This document shows positions 40,222-50,570 of a DNA stretch of 64,000 nucleotides, in pieces (within the stretch, counting starts at the first letter, position 1; each line of letters starts with the position of its first letter). The DNA comes from Haemophilus haemolyticus M19501. GTDB taxonomy: Bacteria; Pseudomonadota; Gammaproteobacteria; Enterobacterales; Pasteurellaceae. The stretch spans positions 1-64,000 of the forward strand of contig NZ_AFQO01000007.1 in NCBI RefSeq assembly GCF_000222025.1, in the 5' to 3' direction. The notes under the pieces were generated by a model. That model saw only the letters and a program-made list of their open reading frames with translations. It ran no database searches and was not told the origin of the DNA. The position numbers were made by a program, and so were the translations under genes.

Positions 40222-41796
40222 TTGAGTAAACGACTTTTAAAATCCGGCATTATCGTGAGTGGGATGACATTAGTGTCCCGTGTGTTAGGTTTAGTCCGCG
40301 ATGTGGTGATTGCCCATTTGATCGGTGCAGGCGCAGCGGCAGATGTGTTTTTATTCGCTAACCGTATCCCAAACTTTTTACGTCGTTTATTTGCGGAAGG
40401 GGCTTTTTCTCAAGCCTTTGTCCCCGTATTAGCTGAATATCAAAAATCGGGCGATCTTTCTAAAACCCGAGAATTTATCGGGAAAGTATCGGGTACGCTA
40501 GGCGGATTAGTCAGTATTGTGACCTTGCTTGCTATGGTGGGATCGCCTGTTGTTGCGGCGATCTTCGGGATGGGCTGGTTTACCGATTGGCTAAATGATG
40601 GGCCCGATGCACACAAATTTGAACAAGCGTCTTTACTCTTAAAAATTACGTTTCCTTATTTATGGTTTGTCACCTTTGTGGCACTTTCTGGGGCGATTTT
40701 AAATACGATAGGTAAATTTGGTGTGATGTCGTTTTCGCCTGTTTTACTCAATATCGCCATGATTGCGACCGCACTTTTCCTCGCACCAAGATTAGATAAT
40801 CCTGATCTTGCCCTTGCTATCGGGATCTTCTTAGGTGGTTTATTACAATTTTTATTCCAAATCCCTTTCTTGAAGAAAGCAGGCTTGCTCGTAAAACCAA
40901 AATGGGCATGGCATGATGAAGGGGTAGCCAAAATCCGTCGATTGATGATTCCGGCTTTGTTCGGGGTTTCCGTAAGTCAAATCAACTTGTTGCTTGATAC
41001 AGTCATTGCCAGTTTCTTAATGACAGGCTCCATCAGCTGGCTTTATTATTCAGATCGTTTATTAGAGTTTCCACTTGGGCTATTTGGTATTGCGATTTCT
41101 ACTGTGATTTTACCGACACTTGCTCGCCATCACGTGAATCGAGAAGACAATTCTTCCCAAAGTGCGGTTGATTTTCGCAACACAATGGACTGGGGCGTAC
41201 GAATGATTTTATTACTCGGTGTGCCGGCTGCGATTGGGATTGCTGTGTTAGCCCAGCCTATGTTACTCGTATTGTTTATGCGTGGCAGTTTTACCTTAAC
41301 AGATGTGCACGCAGCCTCTTATTCCTTATGGGCATTCAATGCCGGTTTGCTTAGCTTTATGCTGATTAAGATCCTGGCTAATGGTTATTACGCGCGTCAA
41401 GATACCAAAACCCCTGTGAAAATCGGGATCATTGCCATGGTGAGCAATATGGCTTTTAACGTATTGGCGATTCCATTTAGTTATGTGGGGTTGGCGATTG
41501 CTTCTGCGATGTCAGCAACCTTAAATGCTTATTTACTTTATCGTGGTTTAGCGAAAGAGGATGTGTATCATTTTTCACGTAAAAGTGCGGTCTTTTTTCT
41601 GAAAGTTTTAGGGGCAGCCTTAGCCATGGGCGGCTTGCTTTGGTATAACTGCCCGTCTATCGAAGAATGGGCAGCCATGACATTTTTAATGCGTGTCTAT
41701 TGGCTAGCTTGGTTAATCGGACTGGCTGCGGTCGTTTATTTAGGTGTATTGGTACTATTGGGTGTTCGTAAACACCATTTACTGACAAAACATTAA
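40222..41796 (+). CDS. murJ: lipid II flippase MurJ
   Basis: A 524-aa inner-membrane protein of the MVF family with 14 predicted spans. It starts SKRLLKSGIIVSGMTLVSRVLGLVRDVVI and contains ANRIPNFLRRLFAEGAFSQAFVPV, both MurJ signatures. It flips lipid II for murein synthesis. The start is TTG at 40222, preceded by GAAGAGA. It leads murJ-ribF-ileS. Confidence 0.95.
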   Translation: MSKRLLKSGIIVSGMTLVSRVLGLVRDVVIAHLIGAGAAADVFLFANRIPNFLRRLFAEGAFSQAFVPVLAEYQKSGDLSKTREFIGKVSGTLGGLVSIVTLLAMVGSPVVAAIFGMGWFTDWLNDGPDAHKFEQASLLLKITFPYLWFVTFVALSGAILNTIGKFGVMSFSPVLLNIAMIATALFLAPRLDNPDLALAIGIFLGGLLQFLFQIPFLKKAGLLVKPKWAWHDEGVAKIRRLMIPALFGVSVSQINLLLDTVIASFLMTGSISWLYYSDRLLEFPLGLFGIAISTVILPTLARHHVNREDNSSQSAVDFRNTMDWGVRMILLLGVPAAIGIAVLAQPMLLVLFMRGSFTLTDVHAASYSLWAFNAGLLSFMLIKILANGYYARQDTKTPVKIGIIAMVSNMAFNVLAIPFSYVGLAIASAMSATLNAYLLYRGLAKEDVYHFSRKSAVFFLKVLGAALAMGGLLWYNCPSIEEWAAMTFLMRVYWLAWLIGLAAVVYLGVLVLLGVRKHHLLTKH

Positions 41797-41845
41797 GTTA
41801 CCGCTATAATGCACCGATTATTTTTTGTTTTTTGGATAAGATGTA

Positions 41846-42772
41846 ATGCAATTAATTCGTGGGCTTCATAATACACAGCCATATTTGTCAGGGTGCGCAT
41901 TAACCATTGGCAATTTTGATGGCGTGCATTTGGGGCATCAGGCGATTTTGCGTCATCTTCGTCAGAAAGCGAATGCGCTGAATTTACCCATGGCAGTGAT
42001 GCTTTTCGAGCCGCAACCGCGCGAATATTTTATGGGTGACAAAGCCCCTGCGCGCTTAATGCGGTTAAGAGATAAATTACATTATTTAGCTCAGGCGGGG
42101 GTGGATGTGGTGATCGTCGCGAAATTTGACCGCACTTTTGCTGATCTTCCTGCAGAACAATTTATTGAAGATTGGCTTGTGCGCAAATTAAATGTGAAGT
42201 TTCTCAGCATTGGCGATGATTTCAAATTTGGTGCGAAACGTTTAGGCAATTTTGCGATGTTGCAACAAGCCGGAAAGCAGTTTGGTTTTGAAGTTGAAGA
42301 CAGCCGAACCTTCTGTTTAGACGAGTTACGTATCAGTAGCACGGCTATCCGTGAAGCTCTGGCTAAAGATGATTTACAGCATGCGCAAAATTTACTCGGT
42401 AAACCTTATCGTATTTTTGGTCGAGTGATCCACGGCAATAAATTAGGCCGCACCATTGGTTTTCCTACCGCGAATGTTCGCTTACATCGTCAAGTGAATC
42501 CTGTAAAAGGGGTTTATGCGGTGAAAGTGCGGTTAAAATCGGGTGAGATTTTTGACGGCGTCGCCAACATGGGAAAACGCCCAACCATTAACGGTACGAT
42601 ACAATTATTAGAAGTCCATTTATTTGATTTTTCTCAGAATATTTATGGACAAATGGTAGAGGTGGAATTCTGCCATAAGATTCGGGATGAGATAAAGTTT
42701 CCGTCTTTTGAGGCGTTGAAGGCTCAAATTGAACAAGATGTAAAAACAGCAAAAGCATTTTTTGCAAAATAG
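41846..42772 (+). CDS. ribF: bifunctional riboflavin kinase / FAD synthetase
   Basis: A 308-aa enzyme making FMN and FAD. It has an N-terminal nucleotidyltransferase with GNFDGVHLGHQAIL and the ISSTAIREAL motif, then a C-terminal kinase domain (GRVIHGNKLGRTIGFPTANV). Full length. It lies between murJ and ileS, in the conserved ribF-ileS arrangement. Confidence 0.96.
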   Translation: MQLIRGLHNTQPYLSGCALTIGNFDGVHLGHQAILRHLRQKANALNLPMAVMLFEPQPREYFMGDKAPARLMRLRDKLHYLAQAGVDVVIVAKFDRTFADLPAEQFIEDWLVRKLNVKFLSIGDDFKFGAKRLGNFAMLQQAGKQFGFEVEDSRTFCLDELRISSTAIREALAKDDLQHAQNLLGKPYRIFGRVIHGNKLGRTIGFPTANVRLHRQVNPVKGVYAVKVRLKSGEIFDGVANMGKRPTINGTIQLLEVHLFDFSQNIYGQMVEVEFCHKIRDEIKFPSFEALKAQIEQDVKTAKAFFAK

Positions 42773-42804
42773 AATTATATTGAAATATAAAATTGGAAAA
42801 TAAC

Positions 42805-45630
42805 ATGACAGTTGATTACAAAAACACGTTAAATTTACCTGAAACAGGTTTCCCTATGCGTGGCGATTTAGCCAAACGCGAACCTGTAATGTTAAAAAAT
42901 TGGTATGACAAACAGTTGTATCAAAAAATCCGCCAAGCGACGAAAGGTAAAAAATCCTTTATTTTGCATGATGGCCCTCCGTATGCGAACGGCAACATTC
43001 ATATCGGTCACGCCGTTAATAAAATTCTGAAAGATATTATTGTTAAATCCAAAACTGCATTAGGTTTTGATTCGCCTTATATCCCGGGTTGGGACTGTCA
43101 CGGTTTGCCAATTGAATTAAAAGTAGAAGGTTTGGTGGGTAAACCAAACGAGAAAGTGACCGCCGCTGAATTCCGCCAAAAATGCCGTGAATACGCTGCA
43201 GAACAAGTAGAAGGTCAGAAAAAAGATTTTATCCGTTTAGGCGTGTTAGGCGATTGGGATAACCCTTATTTAACGATGAACTTCAACACCGAAGCAAACA
43301 TCATCCGTACACTTGGTAAAGTGATTGCGAATGGTCACTTATACAAAGGTTCAAAACCAGTGCACTGGTGTTTGGATTGTGGTTCTTCTTTAGCGGAAGC
43401 AGAAGTGGAATACGAAGACAAAGTTTCTCCGTCTATCTATGTGCGTTTCCCTGCAGTAAATGCAGCAGAAATTGAAGAGAAATTTAACGCAGTAGGCAAA
43501 GGCCATGGCAAATTATCTGCGGTGATTTGGACCACCACACCTTGGACAATGCCATCTAACCGTGCGATTGCGGTAAATGCAGACTTAGAATACAACTTAG
43601 TACAACTTGGCGATGAGCGTGTGATTTTAGCTGCTGAATTAGTGGAGTCTGTGGCAAAATCGGTGGGTGTAGAACAGGTTGAAGTTTTAGGTTCAGTAAA
43701 AGGTCAAGCACTTGAGTTAGTACGCTTTAACCATCCATTCTATGATTTCACTGTACCAGTGATTTTAGGTGATCACGTGACCACTGATGGTGGTACGGGT
43801 TTAGTACATACCGCGCCAGATCATGGTTTGGACGACTTTATTGTAGGGCAAAAATATAATTTACCAATGGCGGGTCTTGTATCGAATGACGGTAAATTTA
43901 TTTCAACGACTGAATTCTTTGCAGGCAAAGGTGTATTTGAAGCCAATCCATTGGTTGTTGAAAAATTGCAAGAAGTGGGCAACTTATTAAAAGTTGAGAA
44001 AATCAAACACAGCTACCCACACTGCTGGCGCCACAAAACCCCGATTATTTTCCGTGCGACACCACAATGGTTTATCGGTATGGAAACACAGGGGTTACGC
44101 CAACAAGCATTAGGTGAAATCAAACAAGTTCGCTGGATTCCAGATTGGGGTCAAGCACGTATCGAGAAAATGGTTGAAAACCGCCCTGACTGGTGTATTT
44201 CTCGTCAACGTACTTGGGGCGTGCCGATGACCTTATTCGTGCATAAAGAAACTGAAGAACTTCATCCGCGTACCTTAGAGTTACTTGAAGAAGTAGCGAA
44301 ACGTGTAGAGAAAGCCGGTATTCAAGCATGGTGGGATTTAGACGAAAAAGAATTATTAGGTGTGGACGCAGAAACCTATCGTAAAGTGCCAGATACCCTT
44401 GACGTATGGTTTGACTCAGGATCAACCTATTCTTCTGTTGTGGCGAATCGTCCAGAATTTAACGGTCAAGATATCGATATGTATTTAGAAGGTTCAGACC
44501 AACACCGTGGTTGGTTTATGTCTTCTTTAATGCTCTCTACAGCAACAGACAGCAAAGCGCCATATAAACAAGTATTAACCCATGGTTTCACCGTGGATGG
44601 TCAAGGCCGTAAGATGTCAAAATCTATCGGTAATATCGTGACCCCACAAGAAGTTATGGATAAATTTGGTGGTGATATTTTACGTTTATGGGTGGCGTCT
44701 ACCGACTATACGGGGGAAATGACCGTTTCTGATGAGATCTTAAAACGTGCAGCGGATAGCTATCGTCGTATTCGTAACACGGCACGTTTCTTATTAGCGA
44801 ACTTGAATGGTTTTGATCCGCAACGTGATGCGGTTAAACCGGAAGAAATGATTAGCTTGGATCGTTGGGCGGTAGCTTGTGCGTTAGATGCTCAAAAAGA
44901 AATTAAAGACGCGTACGATAACTATCAATTCCACACAGTGGTACAACGTTTAATGCGTTTCTGTTCTGTGGAAATGGGCTCGTTCTACCTTGATATTATC
45001 AAAGACCGTCAATACACCACTAAAGCAGACAGCCTTGCGCGTCGTAGCTGCCAAACAGCATTATGGCACATTGCAGAAGCATTGGTTCGTTGGATGGCAC
45101 CAATCTTGTCATTCACTGCAGATGAAATTTGGGGCTACTTGCCACAAACGGCGACGCCACGTGCTGAATTTGTCTTTACTGAAGAATTCTACGAAGGCTT
45201 ATTTGGTTTAGGCGAGAATGAGAAATTAGATGATGCTTACTGGCAACAACTGATTAAAGTTCGTTCTGAAGTGAACCGCGTACTAGAAATCGCGCGTAAC
45301 GATAAAGTGATCGGTGGTGGTTTAGAAGCAGAAGTAACGGTTTATGCTAACGATGAATATCGTGCATTGTTAGAGCAATTAGGCAATGAATTACGTTTTG
45401 TGTTAATTACCTCAAAAGCAGAAGTCAAACCATTAGCTGACAAACCTGCGGATGTGGCAGCGGGTGAGTTAGAGGGAATTGCCGTAAGCGTAGCGCGTTC
45501 TAACGGTGAAAAATGTCCACGTTGCTGGCATTATTCTGACAAAATCGGCGTGAATCCTGAACATCCGACACTTTGTCCACGTTGTGTAGAAAATGTGGCG
45601 GGTAATGGTGAAGTACGCCATTTTGCATAA
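42805..45630 (+). CDS. ileS: isoleucine-tRNA ligase
   Basis: A 941-aa class I synthetase. HIGH motif in [14 protein letters not shown] motif in [10 protein letters not shown], an editing domain between them, and a C-terminal Cys4 zinc site ([12 protein letters not shown]...CPRCVEN). I start at ATG 42805 ([14 protein letters not shown]), with GGAAA upstream; a TTG four codons earlier is less likely. It follows ribF. Confidence 0.97.
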   Translation: MTVDYKNTLNLPETGFPMRGDLAKREPVMLKNWYDKQLYQKIRQATKGKKSFILHDGPPYANGNIHIGHAVNKILKDIIVKSKTALGFDSPYIPGWDCHGLPIELKVEGLVGKPNEKVTAAEFRQKCREYAAEQVEGQKKDFIRLGVLGDWDNPYLTMNFNTEANIIRTLGKVIANGHLYKGSKPVHWCLDCGSSLAEAEVEYEDKVSPSIYVRFPAVNAAEIEEKFNAVGKGHGKLSAVIWTTTPWTMPSNRAIAVNADLEYNLVQLGDERVILAAELVESVAKSVGVEQVEVLGSVKGQALELVRFNHPFYDFTVPVILGDHVTTDGGTGLVHTAPDHGLDDFIVGQKYNLPMAGLVSNDGKFISTTEFFAGKGVFEANPLVVEKLQEVGNLLKVEKIKHSYPHCWRHKTPIIFRATPQWFIGMETQGLRQQALGEIKQVRWIPDWGQARIEKMVENRPDWCISRQRTWGVPMTLFVHKETEELHPRTLELLEEVAKRVEKAGIQAWWDLDEKELLGVDAETYRKVPDTLDVWFDSGSTYSSVVANRPEFNGQDIDMYLEGSDQHRGWFMSSLMLSTATDSKAPYKQVLTHGFTVDGQGRKMSKSIGNIVTPQEVMDKFGGDILRLWVASTDYTGEMTVSDEILKRAADSYRRIRNTARFLLANLNGFDPQRDAVKPEEMISLDRWAVACALDAQKEIKDAYDNYQFHTVVQRLMRFCSVEMGSFYLDIIKDRQYTTKADSLARRSCQTALWHIAEALVRWMAPILSFTADEIWGYLPQTATPRAEFVFTEEFYEGLFGLGENEKLDDAYWQQLIKVRSEVNRVLEIARNDKVIGGGLEAEVTVYANDEYRALLEQLGNELRFVLITSKAEVKPLADKPADVAAGELEGIAVSVARSNGEKCPRCWHYSDKIGVNPEHPTLCPRCVENVAGNGEVRHFA

Positions 45631-45649
45631 TTAAATTCGTTGTAAAACA

Positions 45650-45682
45650 GAAAAGTGCGGTTGATTTTAACCGCACTTTTTT
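45650..45682 (+). terminator. USS-pair terminator after ileS
   Basis: AAAAGTGCGGTT / AACCGCACTTTT arms with a 6-base loop, followed by T's. Confidence 0.85.
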
Positions 45683-45706
45683 ACTTTTGTACAAAAGGAA
45701 GTAGAG

Positions 45707-47266
45707 ATGATGTTAGGAAAAGAAATGATTCGCTCAAAAACAATGTGGTTTTATCTCTTATTACTTGTTTTCTCCATTTTTACCAATATGGGGTTGGGTA
45801 ATGTATTAAGTGAGAATATTCCCGTTTCAGATTACGCAATTTTATTTGTTATCACGGCGATTTCTTTTTATTTTACCCCTTGGCTTGGGCGAATATTAAT
45901 TACTGTATTATTCTTCAGCGCGTTATTTTATTGCTCTGCTGGTTTTTTCTATGGAATTCCATCTTTGGGTATTATCGCTTCTGTTTATGAAACGAATATT
46001 AATGAAACCTTAGAATATTACACAACTATTCCTTTTTGGATATTTTTATTTCAAGTTAGTTATATCATTTTATTTGTTGCTTTAATGAAATTAAGTTTTT
46101 ATGTTAAACAACAAGCATTTAAATGGCTAAATATGGCTGTTATCAGTCTATTGTTAGTGTTTTCTTACAATCAATTTTCTAATTGGAACTACGCCTATAA
46201 ATTCCGTTTTTATCCAGTTCTTTTTTATTCTGAATTTGATCGAATGAATGATCTATATTTAGAACAACGAGATTTTCTAAATCAATCTGTTAATTCGCCT
46301 TCTCAATGGGATATTCAATCTTTTACGCCAAAATATAAAAATTATATTTTAATTATTGGTGAAAGTATGCGAAAAGATTATATGTCGTTATATGGCTTTC
46401 CACTGAAAACCACGCCATTTTTAGAGCGTGTGAAAGGCACAGTTTTTGAAAATTATTATTCTGCAGCACCTAATACGCAACCGTCTTTACAACGCACCCT
46501 ATATCGAGCAGAAAAAGGGGAAACGGTTTATACGGATAATATTATTTCTTTAGCCAAAAAAGCGGGCGTGAAAACCTATTGGATTTCTAACCAAGGCAAA
46601 ATTGGGGAATTTGATACGATGGCCTCTCGTATTGGTCAAAGTGCAGATGAAACGATTTTTATGAAGCCGTTAGGTTATAATTCTAAAAAAGTTTATGACG
46701 AGGAAATGTTGCCTGTATTAAATAAAGTTTTAAAAGAAAATATTAACAATCCAAAATTAATTGTGATTCATTTAATGGGATCACATCCTGCTTTTTGTGA
46801 GCGTCTTCCATACGAGGTTAAAAATTATTTTATTAATCAATCTATGTCCTGTTATTTAGAATCGATTAAATATACGGATCAGTTTTTGGAAAAATTAAAT
46901 TTACAATTGGTGGCTCAAAATGAACCCTATTCGGTGATTTACTTTTCTGATCATGGGCTTGCTCATTATGAGGATTCTAAAGGTTTATCATTGCATCCAA
47001 ATAATCTTTATAAACAAGATTATGAAATTCCTTTCATTATGTTTTCGAGTGATAGCCAAAAGGTAGGAAAAATAAAAATGCCACAATCGGCATTTAATTT
47101 TGTTTATGGTTTTGCTGATTGGATGGGAATTAAGGAAAAACATTTACAAGGCGTGAATTTCTTCCACCCTGAAAAACAGGAAATTAAAGTATTTGATTGG
47201 AAAAATGTTGTGAATGTTAAAGACTTGGCTGATGATCCAGCAAAATTACCAGAAACCGTTCAGTAA
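45707..47266 (+). CDS. phosphoethanolamine transferase-like membrane protein (sulfatase superfamily)
   Basis: A 519-aa protein with about five N-terminal membrane spans (residues 12-150) and a periplasmic alkaline-phosphatase/sulfatase domain. The signatures are [15 protein letters not shown] (E219), a likely nucleophile T257 in PNTQPSL, HLMGSHP (355-361) and SDHG (414-417). These fit the EptA/CptA/Lpt family that adds phosphoethanolamine to lipid A or LPS core sugars. The acceptor cannot be told. It lies between ileS and lspA, where E. coli has no gene. GAAG lies upstream of two tandem ATG codons. Confidence 0.85.
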   Translation: MMLGKEMIRSKTMWFYLLLLVFSIFTNMGLGNVLSENIPVSDYAILFVITAISFYFTPWLGRILITVLFFSALFYCSAGFFYGIPSLGIIASVYETNINETLEYYTTIPFWIFLFQVSYIILFVALMKLSFYVKQQAFKWLNMAVISLLLVFSYNQFSNWNYAYKFRFYPVLFYSEFDRMNDLYLEQRDFLNQSVNSPSQWDIQSFTPKYKNYILIIGESMRKDYMSLYGFPLKTTPFLERVKGTVFENYYSAAPNTQPSLQRTLYRAEKGETVYTDNIISLAKKAGVKTYWISNQGKIGEFDTMASRIGQSADETIFMKPLGYNSKKVYDEEMLPVLNKVLKENINNPKLIVIHLMGSHPAFCERLPYEVKNYFINQSMSCYLESIKYTDQFLEKLNLQLVAQNEPYSVIYFSDHGLAHYEDSKGLSLHPNNLYKQDYEIPFIMFSSDSQKVGKIKMPQSAFNFVYGFADWMGIKEKHLQGVNFFHPEKQEIKVFDWKNVVNVKDLADDPAKLPETVQ

Positions 47267-47335
47267 ATAAGATCCTGCTTTATCATTTATCGGCTTATGT
47301 TAGAATTAGCGGAATTTTTTTAAAAGGGAAATAGT

Positions 47336-47851
47336 ATGTCCAAAAAATCAGGGCTTTCATTTTTATGGTTAAGTGCGGTCGCTTTTGTGGTTGATTTGCT
47401 TACAAAATACATTGTGGTACAAAAATTTGATTTGTATGAAAGTGTTAATGTGCTACCTGTTTTTAACCTGACTTATGTTCGAAATTATGGCGCAGCATTT
47501 AGTTTCTTGGCAGATCATAGTGGCTGGCAACAATATTTCTTTATTTTGTTGGCATTGGCTATTTCTGGCATGTTGGTTTATTTTTTAGCAAAAAATAATG
47601 CCGAACAAAAAATCCAAAATTCTGCTTATGCACTGATTATTGGTGGGGCGTTAGCGAATATGGTAGATCGCGCTTACAATGGTTTCGTCGTGGATTTCTT
47701 TGATTTCTATTGGGATATTTATCATTATCCAGTGTTTAATATCGCCGATATTGCCATTTGTATTGGTGCAGTCTTATTAGCATTAGATGCGTTTAAGAGC
47801 GAAAAGAAAAAAGTACAAGATAAACAAGTAGAAAAGTGCGGTCAAAAATGA
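47336..47851 (+). CDS. lspA: lipoprotein signal peptidase (signal peptidase II)
   Basis: A 171-aa aspartic protease of the inner membrane with four spans. Conserved blocks are [37 protein letters not shown] (first catalytic Asp) and [12 protein letters not shown] (second). It cleaves prolipoproteins after lipidation. Its stop overlaps the ispH start as ATGA, keeping the lspA-ispH pair of E. coli, without the fkpB that lies between them there. Confidence 0.96.
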   Translation: MSKKSGLSFLWLSAVAFVVDLLTKYIVVQKFDLYESVNVLPVFNLTYVRNYGAAFSFLADHSGWQQYFFILLALAISGMLVYFLAKNNAEQKIQNSAYALIIGGALANMVDRAYNGFVVDFFDFYWDIYHYPVFNIADIAICIGAVLLALDAFKSEKKKVQDKQVEKCGQK

Positions 47852-48792
47852 AGATAATTTTAGCCAATCCACGAGGATTCTGTGCCGGTGTAGACCGTGC
47901 TATTAGTATTGTTGAACTCGCCTTAGAAATTCATGGCGCACCGATTTATGTTCGTCATGAAGTGGTGCATAACCGATTTGTTGTGAACGGATTGCGTGAG
48001 CGTGGTGCGATCTTTGTGGAAGAATTAAGCGAAGTACCTGATGGTGCGATCGTGATTTTTTCTGCGCATGGTGTATCTCAAGCCGTTCGACAAGAAGCGA
48101 AAGACCGTAATCTTAAAGTATTTGATGCAACCTGTCCTTTGGTAACTAAAGTGCATATGCAAGTTGCACGCGCAAGTCGAAAAGGGACAAAAGCGATTTT
48201 GATTGGACATAAAGGACACCCTGAAGTTGAAGGCACAATGGGGCAGTATAGTAATGAAGATGGCGGAATTTTCTTGATCGAAAAAGTCGAAGATATTGCA
48301 CGTTTGCCGATGCAAGAAAATGATGATTTAACCTTTATGACGCAAACCACTTTATCGCTAGATGATACGGCTGAAACCATTGCTGCATTAAAGAAAAAAT
48401 ATCCCGCTATTCAAGGGCCACATAAAAACGATATTTGTTATGCGACAACCAATCGTCAAGAAGCGGTGCGAGAATTGGCAAAATTATCAGATTTAGTGTT
48501 GGTTGTGGGTTCTAAAAACTCATCAAATTCAAATCGTTTAGCTGAATTGGCGTCTCGAATGGGGGTTAAATCACAGCTTCTTGATGATCCTGCTGATATT
48601 CAAGATGATTGGTTTAATGATGTAAAAACCATAGGGATTACAGCTGGCGCGTCTGCACCCGAAGAATTAGTCCAATCGATTATTTCCCGTTTAAAAGAGT
48701 TTGGTGCGAATACCATAGAAGAACTACAAGGGTTAGAAGAAAATATGTTCTTTGAGGTTCCAAAAGAGCTGAGAATAAAAGAAGTTAATTAA
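47848..48792 (+). CDS. ispH: 4-hydroxy-3-methylbut-2-enyl diphosphate reductase
   Basis: A 314-aa [4Fe-4S] enzyme making IPP and DMAPP in the MEP pathway. The three cluster cysteines lie in [16 protein letters not shown] and [16 protein letters not shown] set the start at 47848, where ATG overlaps the lspA stop as ATGA; a frame opening 12 bases earlier adds MRSK and is not in the family. Full length. Confidence 0.96.
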   Translation: MKIILANPRGFCAGVDRAISIVELALEIHGAPIYVRHEVVHNRFVVNGLRERGAIFVEELSEVPDGAIVIFSAHGVSQAVRQEAKDRNLKVFDATCPLVTKVHMQVARASRKGTKAILIGHKGHPEVEGTMGQYSNEDGGIFLIEKVEDIARLPMQENDDLTFMTQTTLSLDDTAETIAALKKKYPAIQGPHKNDICYATTNRQEAVRELAKLSDLVLVVGSKNSSNSNRLAELASRMGVKSQLLDDPADIQDDWFNDVKTIGITAGASAPEELVQSIISRLKEFGANTIEELQGLEENMFFEVPKELRIKEVN

Positions 48793-48796
48793 TCTT

Positions 48797-48834
48797 AAGG
48801 GCTTGTCGTAAATGATAAGCCCTTTGTTTTTTCA
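48797..48834 (+). terminator. ispH terminator
   Basis: AAGGGCTT / AAGCCCTT arms with a 12-base loop and a following TGTTTTTT. Confidence 0.85.
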
Positions 48835-48848
48835 TGCAAATTAAGAAT

Positions 48849-48870
48849 TTTTGCGATCTGAATCGCAAAA
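48849..48870 (+). promoter_or_regulatory. competence regulatory element (CRE) of comE1
   Basis: A 22-bp palindrome with halves TTTTGCGATCT and GAATCGCAAAA is a near-perfect CRP-S site. Its right end runs straight into an uptake sequence (AAAAGTGCGGT, 48867-48877). The gene starts about 90 bases on. I could not fix the -10 box with confidence. Confidence 0.9.
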
Positions 48871-48962
48871 GTGCGGTAAGAATCTTGAGCGTTTTCTTGA
48901 AAACATAAAAAATGGCTGTGTTGATATGCTCGTCAACATGTTCATATTAAAAGGAAACCTCT

Positions 48963-49310
48963 ATGAAATTAATGAAAACATTATTCACTTCGATGATATT
49001 GTGCGGGGCTTTAGGTGCGTCTTCGGCTTTTGCTGAGGAAAAAGCTACAGAGCAGGCCGTTCAACCTGTTGTGGCAACTCAAACTGAAGCTCAAGTTGCA
49101 TCAACTGCTGTGAGTGATAAATTGAATATCAATACGGCAACTGCGAGTGAAATTCAAAAAGCCTTAACAGGAATTGGTGCGAAAAAAGCAGAAGCGATAG
49201 TGCAATATCGTGAAAAACACGGTAATTTCACGAGTGCTGAACAGCTGTTAGAAGTGCAAGGGATTGGTAAAGCAACACTTGAAAGAAACCGTGATCGGAT
49301 CACTTTTTAA
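48963..49310 (+). CDS. comE1: competence protein ComE1 (ComEA-like periplasmic DNA-binding)
   Basis: A 115-aa protein with a signal peptide (cleaved near SSAFA), a flexible Gln/Ala/Val linker, then a helix-hairpin-helix domain: LNINTATASEIQKAL, GIGAKKAEAIVQYREKHG, and VQGIGKATLERNRDRI. ComEA-type proteins bind incoming DNA in the periplasm during transformation. An AAAAGGAAA site precedes the ATG. A CRE site upstream marks it as a member of the competence regulon, as expected. Confidence 0.95.
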   Translation: MKLMKTLFTSMILCGALGASSAFAEEKATEQAVQPVVATQTEAQVASTAVSDKLNINTATASEIQKALTGIGAKKAEAIVQYREKHGNFTSAEQLLEVQGIGKATLERNRDRITF

Positions 49311-49330
49311 TTTTAAAACCTCTTATGGAT

Positions 49331-49352
49331 GCCCTGTTTTACAGGGCTTTTT
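49331..49352 (+). terminator. comE1 terminator
   Basis: GCCCTGT / ACAGGGC stem with a 2-3 base loop and a T6 tract. Confidence 0.9.
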
Positions 49353-49433
49353 TATTTTTCAGAAAATGTAGAAAGTTTATTTCTTTTTAAAAATCCATTG
49401 GCAAGCCTAATAAATTTTAATACACTAAAAAGC

Positions 49434-49507
49434 CTAGTCGGGGTGCAATATGCTGAGATCATACCCGTGAACCTGAAACAGTTAATACTGACGTAGGAAA
49501 CTAGGAA
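49434..49507 (+). promoter_or_regulatory. TPP riboswitch (THI element)
   Basis: The conserved blocks CTAGTCGGGGTGC, GCTGAGAT, ACCCGTGAACCTGA and CAGTTAATACTGACGTAGG occur in order. The closing stem is CCTAG / CTAGG. It lies 61 bases before thiB, so thiamine pyrophosphate should switch off the thiBPQ uptake operon. Confidence 0.96.
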
Positions 49508-49567
49508 TACAACCTTATCTCCTTCCCGTCATTATTGCTGCCTTTTGATATAAATAAGGATGTAATA

Positions 49568-50566
49568 ATGAAACTTCTTAAATTAACCTTAATTTCTACC
49601 GCACTTTTTTCCGCCGCTGCATTAGCTCAATCACAACAAAGTGTGAATGTATATAGCTATGATTCTTTTACTTCTGAGTGGGGCGCAGGTCCAAAAGTAA
49701 AACAAGATTTTGAAAAAGCGCACCCACAATGCACTATTAATTTTACCCCTTTTGAAAGTGGTGGCGTGTTGCTCAACCGTGTTCGTTTGGAAGGAAAGAA
49801 AACAAAAGCGGACATTGTATTAGGTTTAGATAACTTTGTTTTAGAACAAGCTGAAAAAACAGGTATTTTCACACCAAATAAAGTAGATTTAACTCAACTT
49901 GATCTGCCAACAAAATGGACGAATAAAACATTCTTGCCTTTTGATTTCGGTAATTATGCTTTTGTGTATGACAAAACTAAATTACAAAATCCGCCGAAAA
50001 GTTTGAAAGAATTGGTTGAACGCCAAGATATCCGTGTAATTTATCAAGATCCTCGCACCAGCAGTGTGGGTCGTGGTTTATTGGTTTGGATGAATGCAAT
50101 TTATTCTGCAGATAAAATTCAATCTGCTTGGAAAGCGTTGGATAAGCATACGGTGACCGTGGGTAAAGGCTGGTCAGATACTTACGGTGCATTCTTAAAA
50201 GGCGAAGCTGATTTAGTGTTAAGTTACAGTACATCACCACTTTATCACGAACTTTTTGAGAAAAAAGATAATTATGCAGCGACAGATTTTTCGGAAGGGC
50301 ATATCACTCAAGTGGAATTAGCGGCCCGAGTTGCAAACCATCCAAATCAATGTGCGGATGATTTTATGGCATTTTTAATTTCACCTACGGCACAAAAACA
50401 TATTGTGACAGCCAATATTATGTTGCCAGTCATTCAAGGTGAAATTGAACCGCACTTTGATGCGCTTAAAGCTCAACAAAAAACTCAAACTCCAATTAAT
50501 CCAATGGTGAATGCGGAACAATTAAAAAATTGGATTAGCACTTGGCAAACCACATTAACAAAATAG
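49568..50566 (+). CDS. thiB: thiamine/TPP ABC transporter, periplasmic binding protein
   Basis: A 332-aa periplasmic protein starting MKLLKLTLISTALFSAAALAQ, a signal peptide. The mature part begins SVNVYSYDSFTSEWGAGPKV, as in ThiB. AAGGAT lies before the ATG at 49568; an upstream in-frame start at 49535 would destroy the signal peptide. A TPP riboswitch precedes it. It leads the thiB-thiP-thiQ operon. Confidence 0.95.
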   Translation: MKLLKLTLISTALFSAAALAQSQQSVNVYSYDSFTSEWGAGPKVKQDFEKAHPQCTINFTPFESGGVLLNRVRLEGKKTKADIVLGLDNFVLEQAEKTGIFTPNKVDLTQLDLPTKWTNKTFLPFDFGNYAFVYDKTKLQNPPKSLKELVERQDIRVIYQDPRTSSVGRGLLVWMNAIYSADKIQSAWKALDKHTVTVGKGWSDTYGAFLKGEADLVLSYSTSPLYHELFEKKDNYAATDFSEGHITQVELAARVANHPNQCADDFMAFLISPTAQKHIVTANIMLPVIQGEIEPHFDALKAQQKTQTPINPMVNAEQLKNWISTWQTTLTK

Positions 50567-50570
50567 TTTG

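Noticed and set aside
40222..42772. murJ-ribF as a G+C-rich transferred segment
   Set aside because: Some lines counted by eye reach about 50-55% G+C, but menB nearby also does. The genes are core genes with normal uptake sequences.
48851..49036. 61-aa frame overlapping the comE1 start
   Set aside because: It is out of frame with comE1 and starts inside the CRE site. comE1 itself has a signal peptide and helix-hairpin-helix.
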